From: Streptomyces sp. ICBB 8177
GTDB taxonomy: Bacteria > Actinomycetota > Actinomycetes > Streptomycetales > Streptomycetaceae
Length of the DNA: 64,000 nt
NCBI RefSeq assembly: GCF_003144095.1
Contig: NZ_NSKH01000018.1
Coordinates: 813,965 to 877,964 of the forward strand
Reading direction: 5' to 3'
Every line of letters starts with the position of its first letter. Position 1 is the stretch's first letter. Below the pieces are notes generated by a model. The model searched no databases and was not told the DNA's origin. It saw only the letters and a list, made by a program, of their open reading frames with translations. Position numbers and translations under genes: made by a program. Positions 34,456-47,909 of the stretch are shown here, piece by piece.

Positions 34456-34917
34456 ATGACCGACCCGGACCAGGCCCTCGTTCCCGACCCCGCCGCCCAG
34501 GCCGACGAGACCGCCGCACCCGAACAGCCCCGGGTGCGCCGGTGGCGGGCCTGGCGCGGCCGGCGGCCGTTCGCCGGCGGCGTGCTGGTCACGCTGGCGG
34601 GAGCCGAGATCCTCGCCACGGAGAAGGCGTCCTTCGGCGTGATCGTGCACATCGGCATGCAGGGCCTGAGCGGCTACCTGATCCCCGTGGTCATGGTGGT
34701 CTGCGGCTTGCTGCTCCTGTTCAACCCGGCCCAGCGGCTCTTCTACTCGATCCTGTCCGTGCTGCTGACGCTGGGCAGTTGGGTCACCTCGAACCTCGGC
34801 GGCTTCTTCGTCGGCCTGTTGCTCGGCCTGCTCGGCAGCTGTCTGTCCTTCGGCTGGCTGCCGGACCAGGCCCCGCGCCGCAGACGGTGGCGCCGCCGCG
34901 CGCCGAGTACGCCGTGA
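34456..34917 (+). CDS. DUF6114 membrane protein
   Basis: The 153-residue protein has a charged N-terminal region (~40 residues, RVRRWRAWRGRRPFAGG) and four hydrophobic segments (LIPVVMVVCGLLLLF; SILSVLLTLGSWVTS; GGFFVGLLLGLLGSCLSFGW). It is the constant partner of DUF6230 proteins in Streptomyces. The two probably act together at the cell envelope, by an unknown mechanism. Confidence 0.82.
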   Translation: MTDPDQALVPDPAAQADETAAPEQPRVRRWRAWRGRRPFAGGVLVTLAGAEILATEKASFGVIVHIGMQGLSGYLIPVVMVVCGLLLLFNPAQRLFYSILSVLLTLGSWVTSNLGGFFVGLLLGLLGSCLSFGWLPDQAPRRRRWRRRAPSTP

Positions 34918-35395
34918 GGGCGTGGGGCGCGTCGCCGCCGAGAGCGAGGCGCCCCACGGGCCCGGCCTCCGCCATGTGACGCGCGTCGCCCCGGCCCCCG
35001 AATCCCGGCCGGCCCCGTTCGTGCGGCGCGTCACCGCCCGCGTCCTCCTCGCGGACGACGCGGTGGCCCTCTCCGCCCCGGATCCCGGGAGCGATCACGG
35101 TGGTGATCGCCGGTGCCGTATCCCGCGGCCGACAGCCCGGACCGCGGTGTCCCGGACGCCTTGCGCGCCCCGTAGACCTGCCGTCGCTCCCGTACGCGGT
35201 GCGCGGCCGCGCGCCCGCCTGCCGGCGAGCGGCGTCCGCCCCGGCGGGTGGGCCGCGCGGGGTATCCTTCGCGTGACCAGTTCTGTTGTCCTATGACAAC
35301 GAAACTGGTGCGGTTGTTCCACCAACCACTGTCCGCCCGGCCGGGTCGGGCGGTCGCGACTGGGCCGGGGCCCGCGTAGCGGAAGAGACTGGGAA
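34918..35395. promoter_or_regulatory. Upstream region of the hybrid kinase, with an inverted repeat
   Basis: About 480 bp carry no supportable gene. GTTGTC-CTAT-GACAAC at 35285-35300 is a perfect 6-bp dyad in a locally AT-richer stretch, 95 bp before the kinase start, and is the best candidate for its promoter/operator region. Confidence 0.45.
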
Positions 35396-39979
<4,584 letters not shown>

Positions 39980-40060
39980 AGCCGGGACCGCAGACCGAGA
40001 CGCCCGAACGGCCTGGTTCCGCCCCCTGGAGCGGAAGCCGGCCTCGGACCGAGGAGCGCA

Positions 40061-42526
40061 GTGAGCAGCGACCAGTGGCCCGCCGCACCCGTCGACGCGA
40101 CGGACACGGCCCACACACCGGGGGCGGCCGACACGGCGGCGACTGCGGCCTCGGACGACCCGTCCGCCAGGCAACTGGGCCGCCTGGCCGCCACCGTGGC
40201 ACGGCTGCGCGAGGAGGTCGAGCAGGCTCACGCCGCCGCCGACGGCCGGGCACTCGTCGAAATGGCCCGAGGAGTCCTGGTCGAGCGCCTGAGGTTCGGC
40301 CCAACCCAGGCGGCCAAGCACCTCGCCGAACTCGCCCGCGCCGCCGACGTGACGGAACTGGAACTCGCCGCCGACATCGTCAGCCACGCCGCCCAGGACC
40401 GGCTCACCGACGCGGCCCGCGACTTCCTCGACCGCGTCGCCCACGCCACCCCCGCGGACACGGCCGAACCACCACCGGTGGGCGGCGCCGACGCCACGGT
40501 GCGCCTGCGCACCGCCGAAAGCGGAGTCCTGGCGGCAGGCGACACGCAGACCGTCGCCGAATCGCTTCTCGAACACGCCCTCAAGCCCTTGGACGCCACC
40601 GCGGTCGCGGTGTGGGCAGCCGGCCCGGGCACCTCGCTGCGACTGGCAGGGCACGCGGGATTCCGGCCCGACGAGGCCGACCAGTGGCACTACGTCCCAC
40701 CCGGCGTCGCCACCCCCGCCCGCCAGGCGCTCCTCACCCGCCGCTCCATGTGGTACCCCGCGTGGACCGAGAGCGAACTGCCGTCCATCGGCGGCCGGGG
40801 CGGACCCCACGGCAGCCGGATGGCCGTACCCGCCAGTACCGAGGGACGCATCCAAGGTGTACTCGAGGTGGCCTGGCCGCGGAGGCAGCCCCCGTTGTCG
40901 CCACAGATACGCCGGCAGATCGAGGCCCTGGCCGAACTCGTCGGACACACCCTGGAGTCGCTGCCGCACACCGCCGCGCAGTGGCCGCAGGCGGGTGCCG
41001 GCACGTTGAACGAGTTGATCGCACTGGCCGACGGACTACGCGATCCGGTCCTGCTGCTCCGCCCCCACTTCGGCCCCGACGGCACCCTCACCGACTTCCG
41101 CATCCACCACGTCAACCCCCGGTTCAACGACCCGGCCGGCCGTTCCGCCGCGGCGGTCACGGGTGCGCTGCTCCTGGAGGCGTATCCCATGGTGGCGGGG
41201 GAGGGCGGCCTGCTGGAGATGATCGAGCACGTGCACGCCACCGGTGAACCCTTCCGTGCCACGGCAATGGACTTCACCGCGCTCGTCGGACAGGTCCCCG
41301 TCACCGGCCCGGTCGACATCAGCATCAGCCGCCACGGCGACGCGGTGCTCTTCGTGTGGCGCGTCGAGGACGAGGCGGCCCGGCTCGCCCGCCTGCTCCA
41401 GCACGCCCAACGACTCGGCCGCATCGGCGCGTTCGAGGAGAACTTCCTGACCAACGAAGTCACCTGGAACAGCCAGCTGTTCGACCTCTTCGGGTTGCCG
41501 GACGACGCCGCACCGACCCGCCTGGAACAGGTCGCCACCCATGCCCACGGCGACGACGCGGCCCCCCTGGGCAGGTTCCTGCGCACCGTGCTGCACCACC
41601 GCAGGCCCGCCACGGCCGCGTTCCGCCTGCTGCGGCCGGACGGGGTCATCCGCCACATGCGGATCGTGGCGGAACCGGTGCTCGACGGCGCGGGCCACCT
41701 GGGCGGCGTCCGAGGCGCCTACCAGGACATCTCGGCCCAGCACTGGACCGAGGTGGCCCTCGCCGCCACCCGCGACCAACTCGCCCTGAGCGAGCAGCAG
41801 ACCGCCGAGAGCAACCGCCTCGCCCGCCAGCTGCAACACGCGATCATGCCGCCCACCCACGGCCCGATCGACGCCCCCGGACTCGAGATCGCGGTGCGCT
41901 ACCGCCCCGCGGAGGACGACAGCCTCGTCGGCGGTGACTGGTACGACGCCATCGTGCTGCCGTCGCAACAGGTACTGCTGTCCGTCGGCGACGTCGCCGG
42001 ACACGGCATCTCGGCGGCCACCGGCATGGTCGCCCTGCGCAACGCCCTGCGCGGCCTGGCCACCACCGGCGCGGGCCCCGCACAGCTGCTGACCTGGCTC
42101 AACCTCGTCGCCCACCACCTGACCCAACGCGTCACCGCCACGGCCATCTGCGCCCTGTACGACCCCGAGACGCACATCCTGCGGTGGGCCCGCGCAGGGC
42201 ACCTGCCCCCGCTGCTGATCCGGGCCGGCGAACCCACCACCGTCCCGTCCCCCGACGGCCTCCTGCTCGGCGCGGTCAGCGAAGCCGTCTACGAGGAGGG
42301 GCAGGTGCGACTGGAGCACGGGGACGTCCTGCTCATGTACACCGACGGCCTGATCGAACGGCGCGACCGTTCCCTCCAGGAGAGCCTGGACCAGCTCCTG
42401 GCCACCGTACGACGCCCGGCGCAGGCGCTGGACCAGCGCCTCGACCAGATGCTCACCCACAGCAGCGCCGACACCGACGACGACACCTGCGTCATCGGAA
42501 TCCACCTGCGCACTCCGGCGGCCTGA
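40061..42526 (+). CDS. ANTAR-GAF-PAS-SpoIIE protein phosphatase
   Basis: The 821-residue soluble protein starts at a GTG with GAGGAG. Domains in order are an ANTAR-like helical domain (VEMARGVLVERLRFGPTQAA, ~67-115), a GAF domain (~145-310), one or two PAS-like domains (~325-580) and a PP2C/SpoIIE phosphatase (~600-815). The phosphatase metal motifs are GGDWYDA, VGDVAGHG, YTDGLIER and DDDTCVIG. Such phosphatases usually dephosphorylate anti-anti-sigma factors. An RNA-binding-type ANTAR domain on this scaffold is also frequent in Streptomyces. Its place after the hybrid kinase suggests shared input. Confidence 0.92.
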   Translation: MSSDQWPAAPVDATDTAHTPGAADTAATAASDDPSARQLGRLAATVARLREEVEQAHAAADGRALVEMARGVLVERLRFGPTQAAKHLAELARAADVTELELAADIVSHAAQDRLTDAARDFLDRVAHATPADTAEPPPVGGADATVRLRTAESGVLAAGDTQTVAESLLEHALKPLDATAVAVWAAGPGTSLRLAGHAGFRPDEADQWHYVPPGVATPARQALLTRRSMWYPAWTESELPSIGGRGGPHGSRMAVPASTEGRIQGVLEVAWPRRQPPLSPQIRRQIEALAELVGHTLESLPHTAAQWPQAGAGTLNELIALADGLRDPVLLLRPHFGPDGTLTDFRIHHVNPRFNDPAGRSAAAVTGALLLEAYPMVAGEGGLLEMIEHVHATGEPFRATAMDFTALVGQVPVTGPVDISISRHGDAVLFVWRVEDEAARLARLLQHAQRLGRIGAFEENFLTNEVTWNSQLFDLFGLPDDAAPTRLEQVATHAHGDDAAPLGRFLRTVLHHRRPATAAFRLLRPDGVIRHMRIVAEPVLDGAGHLGGVRGAYQDISAQHWTEVALAATRDQLALSEQQTAESNRLARQLQHAIMPPTHGPIDAPGLEIAVRYRPAEDDSLVGGDWYDAIVLPSQQVLLSVGDVAGHGISAATGMVALRNALRGLATTGAGPAQLLTWLNLVAHHLTQRVTATAICALYDPETHILRWARAGHLPPLLIRAGEPTTVPSPDGLLLGAVSEAVYEEGQVRLEHGDVLLMYTDGLIERRDRSLQESLDQLLATVRRPAQALDQRLDQMLTHSSADTDDDTCVIGIHLRTPAA

Positions 42527-42631
42527 CCACGTGGACGGGGCCCGGGCACCGTCATCCCGGATCACCTTGAGACGTGTTCGCCCTGAGCCGACGCCGTCGT
42601 GTCCAGGGCGTCGGCGCGGCAGGATGCCCGT

Positions 42632-43330
42632 GTGAACCCGACCTTCGTTCTCGTGCACAGTCCCTCAGTGGGCCCTTCGACCTGGCGACCCGTGGCCGAC
42701 CACCTGACGTCGATGGGCCATCAGGTCCGCATACCGTCGCTGCTGAGCATAGGCGACGGCAGCACGCCCCCCTTCTGGCCCCGGGTCGTGAGCGCGGTCC
42801 GCGACGACCTCGCGGAGGTCCCCGCCGACACCCCTCTCGCGCTCGTCGTGCACAGCAACGCGGGCCTGTTCCTCCCCGCGATCCGTTCCGGGATCGCGCA
42901 CCCCGTGCTCGCCTCCGTCCTCGTGGACGCCGCGCTGCCGGCCCGTACCGGGGCGACCCCTGTCGCATCGGGGGAGTTGCTCGAATTCCTGCGCCCGATG
43001 GCCGTGGACGGCAGGCTGCCCCGCTGGACCGACTGGTGGGACGAGGTAGACGTCGCGCCCATGTTCGACGACCCCGTGACGCGGGAGACGGTCACGACCG
43101 AACAGCCCAGGCTCCCGCTGTCCTACTACGAGCAACTCGTCCCGGTCCCCGACGGGTGGGAGGACCACCCCTGCTCGTATCTGCTGTTCGGCCCCCCGTA
43201 CGACGAGTACGCCGCCGAGGCCCGCGAACGCGGCTGGCGCGTCGCGCACCTGCCGGGCGAGCACCTGCACCAGATCGTCGACCCCGCTGGCACGGCACGG
43301 CACATCGTCGAACTCGCCACCACACCGTGA
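42632..43330 (+). CDS. Alpha/beta hydrolase
   Basis: The 232-residue protein begins PTFVLVHSPSVGPSTW, the oxyanion strand-loop of alpha/beta hydrolases. The nucleophile elbow appears as LALVVHSNAGLFLP (Ser in HSNAG instead of GxSxG), an Asp/Glu is available around VDVAPMFDDP, and the His is in LPGEHLHQIVDP. The substrate is unknown. The GTG at 42632 was chosen because a CAGGAT -10-like box lies 6 nt upstream and the sequence begins directly with the core strand. It is transcribed alone. Confidence 0.82.
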   Translation: MNPTFVLVHSPSVGPSTWRPVADHLTSMGHQVRIPSLLSIGDGSTPPFWPRVVSAVRDDLAEVPADTPLALVVHSNAGLFLPAIRSGIAHPVLASVLVDAALPARTGATPVASGELLEFLRPMAVDGRLPRWTDWWDEVDVAPMFDDPVTRETVTTEQPRLPLSYYEQLVPVPDGWEDHPCSYLLFGPPYDEYAAEARERGWRVAHLPGEHLHQIVDPAGTARHIVELATTP

Positions 43331-43565
43331 GCCACCTCGACGGACGTGGCCCTGCGTCCAGGAGCGTCCCTGCCCGGTGAGGATGAACCACCTGCGCGAC
43401 ATGCCCCCATGCGACCGCCCTCCACGACGGCCGAGGGGCAAAGTGGTAACCGATACGTCCGGTGACGCGGTCGGCGAGGACCCGGCAGGGGCCGTCGCAT
43501 CGTGAGTTCACCGGCGCCGCAGTCGCACACACCGAACGGCACGACCGACGCACCGGGAGCAGGAC
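43331..43565. other. Intergenic, nothing recognised
   Basis: This is a 235-bp spacer between the hydrolase and the reductase-like gene. I see no small gene, dyad or promoter worth reporting. Confidence 0.4.
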
Positions 43566-44210
43566 ATGGGCCTCATCCACATCGAACTCTTCGCCACGCT
43601 CGACCTGGTCGGGCAGGCGCCCGGCGGTCCCGACGAGGACCCGTCGGGGTTCCCGTTCGGCGGCTGGCAGGCGCCCCTGATGAACGAGGTCACCGGGGCG
43701 CAGATCGGTGCCGCGTACGAGGGCACGGACGCGCTCCTGCTCGGGCGGCGGACCTACGACATCTTCGCCGCCTACTGGCCGCACCAGGAGGGCGGCGAGG
43801 ACAACCGGATGGCCACGCTCTTCAACAGCGTTCCGAAGTACGTGGCCTCCCGCGGCAGGCCCGACCTCTCGTGGGCCGGCTCCACGCAGCTCGGCCCGGA
43901 CCTGGCCGCGGCGGTGCGCGAGATCCGCGACCGGCACCAGCACGTCAGGGTCGTCGGGAGCCTCGACCTCGTGCAGACCCTGCTGCGCGAGAAGCTCTTC
44001 GACCGTCTCGACCTGTGGGTGCATCCGATCGTGCTCGGGGTCGGGAAGAAGGTGTTCGACGGTGGTGAGGTACCCACCAACCTCACCCTCCTCGAACCGC
44101 CGGTGGCCAGCCCGAAGGGCACCGTGTACCTGCGCTACGCGCTCGCCGACGGCACTCCCGCGACCGGGGACATGAGCGCACCCGATCGCGGCACCGGGCG
44201 CGCCGACTGA
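43566..44210 (+). CDS. Dihydrofolate-reductase / RibD C-terminal-like protein
   Basis: The 214-residue protein has the DHFR-like fold of the RibD C-terminal family: LIHIELFATLDLVGQ at the start, DALLLGRRTYDIFAAYWP, HVRVVGSLDLVQTLLREKLF (NADPH-binding) and LWVHPIVLGVGKKVF. These proteins reduce pteridine- or pyrimidine-like substrates with NADPH; most stand-alone members are uncharacterised. AGCAGGA precedes the ATG. The C-terminal ~20 residues are extra. Confidence 0.88.
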   Translation: MGLIHIELFATLDLVGQAPGGPDEDPSGFPFGGWQAPLMNEVTGAQIGAAYEGTDALLLGRRTYDIFAAYWPHQEGGEDNRMATLFNSVPKYVASRGRPDLSWAGSTQLGPDLAAAVREIRDRHQHVRVVGSLDLVQTLLREKLFDRLDLWVHPIVLGVGKKVFDGGEVPTNLTLLEPPVASPKGTVYLRYALADGTPATGDMSAPDRGTGRAD

Positions 44211-44318
44211 GGCCGCGCCCCTCTCGCCGGCGTCCCGACGCGGCGGCGACGTCACCCTCGACGGCACCGTGGTGCGGGGTGACCCCTTCCGCCGCGTCCC
44301 ACGTCCCGGGGCGCGAGG

Positions 44319-44816
44319 TCACACGGCGGTCAGGCTCTTGGCCAGGACCCGCTCCCTGCGGACACCGTCAGGCAGCAGAGCACCGGGTTCACCGGTGTCC
44401 GTGAAACCGTGGCGCGCATAGAGCGCGGCCGCCACGGTGTTGTCCGGCATCACGGACAACCGCAGCGTCCGGGCACCACGCCCCGCGCCCCACCGCTCGA
44501 CCGCCCGGATCAGGGAGTCGCCCACGCCTCGGCCCCGAGCCGCGGGGCTGACCCACATCGAGATCAACTCCACGCTCTCCGCCTCTTCGCCCGGGACCCC
44601 GCTGACCATGCCCACCGGGAGCCCGTCGAGGAGCGCGACGAGATCGTGCGCTCCGGATATCGACAGACGGGCACGCCAGCGTTCCTCCCGATCACCGGAG
44701 CCTTGCCACTCGGCCAGCGTCGAAGTGAAGGCATAGGGCGCCTCGGCGAGCGCGGCCAGTCTCAACTTGCGCCAAAGGGGCCAGTCGTCGGGCCCCAGAA
44801 CGCGTACTTCGAGCAT
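44319..44816 (-). CDS. GNAT-family N-acetyltransferase
   Basis: The 165-residue protein has the GNAT fold with motif A in ISMWVSPAARGRGVGDSLIR (the RGRGVG acetyl-CoA loop), then RTLRLSVMPDNTVAAALYAR and HGFTDTGE. It transfers an acetyl group to an amine that cannot be predicted. The start may be the ATG at 44816 or an in-frame GTG at 44825; neither has a strong ribosome site. It is convergent with the DHFR-like gene. Confidence 0.88.
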   Translation of the reverse strand: MLEVRVLGPDDWPLWRKLRLAALAEAPYAFTSTLAEWQGSGDREERWRARLSISGAHDLVALLDGLPVGMVSGVPGEEAESVELISMWVSPAARGRGVGDSLIRAVERWGAGRGARTLRLSVMPDNTVAAALYARHGFTDTGEPGALLPDGVRRERVLAKSLTAV

Positions 44817-44829
44817 GATCGCCACTCTG

Positions 44830-45050
44830 CTGCCGACGCTCCAGCGGCGGCAAGCTGATTACGGCGACGTGAACGGCGTCATGGGCCCGGCAACCGGCCA
44901 CCGCAAGCTGATGAGGACCGCCGCGGCGGCCGACCTGTACCCGGTCGCGGTCTGCGCGGACGCCATCGTCTACCCCTCGCCCGGCCCGTCCCCGCTGGAC
45001 GTCCTGTCCCACACCGACGACGGCGAGCCGGTCGACGACGGGGGAGTGAG
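44830..45050 (+). pseudogene. Gene fragment, possibly from a telomere-associated (Tap-like) protein
   Basis: One plus-strand frame has strong coding character over ~70 codons: TLQRRQADYGDVNGVMGPAT, RTAAAADLYPVAVCADAIVY and PSPGPSPLDVLSHTDDGEPV. There is no natural start, because its left edge runs into the opposite-strand acetyltransferase. It runs on, without sense, over the aldehyde dehydrogenase. The pattern recalls the Tap-like telomere-associated proteins of linear Streptomyces replicons, but I say this from memory and with low certainty. In any case it is a broken piece of a longer gene. Confidence 0.4.
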
Positions 45051-45096
45051 CGGGATCGACGCAGGTTCCCGCCTCCGCACGGCGTCTCCCCGGCCC

Positions 45097-46521
45097 TTAC
45101 AGCATGACGTGCTTGGGCTGCGTGTATTCCAGCAGCCCGGTCATCGACAGGTCGCTTCCGTAGCCCGAGTGCTTGCACCCGCCGTGCGGCATCTCGGAGA
45201 CGGTCGTGCCATGGGTGTTCACCCACACGATGCCGGTGGCCAGCGCGCGGGTGGCGCGCATGGCCCTGCCGTGGTCACGGGTCCACACACTGGCCGCGAG
45301 GCCGTACCGCACCCCGCACGCCAGCGCCAGCGCCTCCGCCTCGTCGGTGAAGGGCTGCACGGTCACGACGGGGCCGAAGACCTCCTCCTGCACGATCTCG
45401 TCGCTCTGCCGCACCCCGGTCACGACGGTCGGCTCGTGGAAGAAACCCGGCCCCGGCACGGCCGATCCACCGGTCACCACGCGGGCACGCCCCGGCAGCC
45501 GCTCCAGCATCCCCGAGACGGAGGCGAGTTGGGCCGCGCTGTTGAGCGGTCCGAAGTCGTTGCCCGCCACACTGCCGGGGCCGGTGCGCAACCGTTGCGC
45601 GTAGGAGGCGAATCCGGCCACGAACTCGTCGTGGACGTCGCGCTGCACCAGCAATCGCGTCGCCGCGGTGCAGTCCTGGCCCGCGTTGTAGAAGGCGACG
45701 GACGCCAACTCGCGGGCGGTCGCGTCCAGATCGCAGTCGTCGTACACGATGACGGGCGCGTTTCCGCCGAGTTCGAGGTGGAGGCGCTTGAGGTCGGCCG
45801 CCGCGGCGACCGCGATCTCCCGCCCGGCCCGGACGCTGCCGGTCACCGCCACCATCCGCGGTACCGGATGCGCCACGAGGGCCCGGCCGGTGTGCCGGTC
45901 GCCGCAGACCACGTTGAGCACTCCCGGCGGCAGGTGATCAGCCGAGATCCTGGCGAGGAGGGCGGCGGAACCCGGAGTGCTGTCAGCGGGTTTGAGGACC
46001 ACCGTGTTGCCCGCGGCCAGCGCCGGGGCGATCTTCCACACGGCCGTCATCAACGGGTAGTTCCACGGCGTGATCTGGGCGCACACCCCTACGGGGTCCC
46101 TGCGCAGCACGGAAGTGTGGCCCGGGGTGTACTCGCTCGCGGCCGGACCGGGCAGGGCACGCGCGGCGCCGGCGAAGAACCGCAGCGTGTCGGTGATGGC
46201 CGGCAGTTCGTCCGCGCGGAAGGCCCGGACGGGCTTGCCGGTCTCGCGCACCTCGGCGTCGACCAGTTCCTCCGCGTGGTCCTCCATCGCGTCGGCCATT
46301 GCGAGCAACGCCCGCTGCCGCTGCCCGGGGGAGGTGGCGGCCCATCCGCCGAACGCCTTCTGGGCCGCGGTGCAGGCGGCGTCGACGTCGTCCGCCCTGG
46401 ACCGCGGCGCCCGCGCCGACCGCCGCCCGGTGGCGGGATCGACGAGGTCCAGCCAGGTGCCGGACGAGGCGGCGACATCGCGGCCCGCGATGTGGTTCAG
46501 GATGGTGAGCGGTTCAGCCAC
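45097..46521 (-). CDS. Aldehyde dehydrogenase, aminoaldehyde (gamma-aminobutyraldehyde) type
   Basis: The 474-residue enzyme has all ALDH catalytic residues: Asn154 (ITPWNYPL), Glu250 (LHLELGGNAP) and Cys284 (NAGQDCTAATR). The C-terminal SGYGSDLSMTGLLEYTQPKH is typical of 4-aminobutyraldehyde/betaine-aldehyde dehydrogenases, which oxidise omega-amino or trimethylamino aldehydes with NAD+. It is the last gene of the leftward run. Its GTG at 46521 lies 8 nt inside the end of the amine oxidase gene, so the two are coupled and presumably act in sequence: amine to aldehyde to acid. Confidence 0.9.
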   Translation of the reverse strand: MAEPLTILNHIAGRDVAASSGTWLDLVDPATGRRSARAPRSRADDVDAACTAAQKAFGGWAATSPGQRQRALLAMADAMEDHAEELVDAEVRETGKPVRAFRADELPAITDTLRFFAGAARALPGPAASEYTPGHTSVLRRDPVGVCAQITPWNYPLMTAVWKIAPALAAGNTVVLKPADSTPGSAALLARISADHLPPGVLNVVCGDRHTGRALVAHPVPRMVAVTGSVRAGREIAVAAAADLKRLHLELGGNAPVIVYDDCDLDATARELASVAFYNAGQDCTAATRLLVQRDVHDEFVAGFASYAQRLRTGPGSVAGNDFGPLNSAAQLASVSGMLERLPGRARVVTGGSAVPGPGFFHEPTVVTGVRQSDEIVQEEVFGPVVTVQPFTDEAEALALACGVRYGLAASVWTRDHGRAMRATRALATGIVWVNTHGTTVSEMPHGGCKHSGYGSDLSMTGLLEYTQPKHVML

Positions 46522-47827
46522 GGCGCAGCGCCTCCTTCGCGGCGGCGCGACCCGTCCGCACCGCCCCTTCCATGTATCCGGCCACCCACTGGTCGGATCC
46601 GCAGACGTAGAAGGGCGGTTCGTGGCTGCCGTGCAGCGGTCCCACCGCTGTCACGTCGCCGGGCGCCCACTGGGTGACGTAGCCCTGCGTCCAGGGATCG
46701 GTGCCCCACAGCCGCAGGTCCGTGGTGAGCGGTTCGCGTGCCTGCTCACCGTAGAGCCGTGCCACGTCCGCGAGCAGTTCCGCCCGCCGCACCGCCGGGG
46801 GCATCCCGAGCAGGACCCCGTACCGTTCCGGTGGGATCAGCGCGGACAGTACGCCCTCGGTCTGCGGCCAGGTGCTGCCGAGCACACCTTCGCACTCCGA
46901 GAGGCCGTTGAGGTCCGCCTCACGCCAGAAGGCGCGGTCGTAGGCGGCGACGAACTTGGCCGCCACCGCCTGCCGTTGGGCACGCAGCGAGGCCAGCCGC
47001 CGGTCGCTCACGCCGCTGATGGAGACCGACCGCAGAGGGCCCACGGGAAGCGCGCTGATCACGGCGGAGGCGGTGAGGGCTTCACCGCTCGCCAACTCCA
47101 CCCTGCATTTGCCGGGCCGCGCGACGAGCGCCACCACGGGCGACCCGGTGCGCACCCGTGGGCCGAGTTCCCGAGCCATGCGCAACGCCACGGTGGCCGA
47201 GCCCTCCGCGACGCGCAGTCCCTCCCAGTCCTCGTAGTCGTAGTGCCCCTCGCTGGGAACGGCCGCCTGTTTGCGCAACGCCGCGAGCAGGGAGGTGCGT
47301 TCGACCGACCCCGCGGCGAGCCCCAGCGCGCCGATCTCCCACAACCGGACCACCGCGGGCGTGGCCCCGGACGAACGCAGCCACGCGCCGACGGACAGGC
47401 CGTCCAGTTCCGCGGCGCGCGGGTGGGACCAGGGGTCCTCGGGCCGCACGCTCCGGGCCGCAGTGACGAACAGTGCTGTCACGTCGTCATGGCATCGAGC
47501 GTCGTCGACGGTGAACCACTGCGGCGGATCACCCGCCCCGACGCCTTCCGGGACCGCACGGCTGATCCGGCCCGGCTCGGCGACGTAGCTGGGGACCAGG
47601 GTGAGGCCCAGTTCGGCGACGAGGCCGAGGTAGGAGGAGTGAGCGCGTCCCACGACCTCGCCCCCCAGCTGGACCAGGCGCCCGTCGGGCAGCGTCCGTT
47701 GTTCCACGCGTCCCCCCACCCGGTCGCGGGCCTCCACCACCAGCACGTCGGCTCCGCCCGCGGCAAGGTCCCGCGCGGCGCTGAGCCCGGCCAGCCCGGC
47801 ACCGAGCACGATCACGTCGTGGTTCAC
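46514..47827 (-). CDS. Flavin-containing amine oxidase
   Basis: The 437-residue protein begins with the FAD Rossmann motif VIVLGAGLAGLSAARDL and VVEARDRVGGR (which binds the ribose) and ends with the second FAD-contact region YVCGSDQWVAGYMEGAVRTG. This is the monoamine/polyamine oxidase family. It oxidises an amine to an aldehyde, releasing an amine and H2O2, or passes electrons to another acceptor. There is no signal peptide, so it is cytoplasmic. The GTG at 47827 has GAAGGAAG. It is 82 bp downstream of the transporter ATPase and overlaps the aldehyde dehydrogenase. Confidence 0.9.
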   Translation of the reverse strand: MNHDVIVLGAGLAGLSAARDLAAGGADVLVVEARDRVGGRVEQRTLPDGRLVQLGGEVVGRAHSSYLGLVAELGLTLVPSYVAEPGRISRAVPEGVGAGDPPQWFTVDDARCHDDVTALFVTAARSVRPEDPWSHPRAAELDGLSVGAWLRSSGATPAVVRLWEIGALGLAAGSVERTSLLAALRKQAAVPSEGHYDYEDWEGLRVAEGSATVALRMARELGPRVRTGSPVVALVARPGKCRVELASGEALTASAVISALPVGPLRSVSISGVSDRRLASLRAQRQAVAAKFVAAYDRAFWREADLNGLSECEGVLGSTWPQTEGVLSALIPPERYGVLLGMPPAVRRAELLADVARLYGEQAREPLTTDLRLWGTDPWTQGYVTQWAPGDVTAVGPLHGSHEPPFYVCGSDQWVAGYMEGAVRTGRAAAKEALRRG

Positions 47828-47909
47828 ACCGTCTTCCTTCCGGTCTGCGTCCGCATGGCATCGCGGCGCTTCGTCATGGCGCCCCCCCGCACCGGCGGGG
47901 CGTGGCCGT

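Noticed and set aside
44826-45096. Intact gene on the plus strand between GNAT and the aldehyde dehydrogenase
   Set aside because: The coding-like stretch has no start and loses sense at ~45060, so it was kept only as a fragment.
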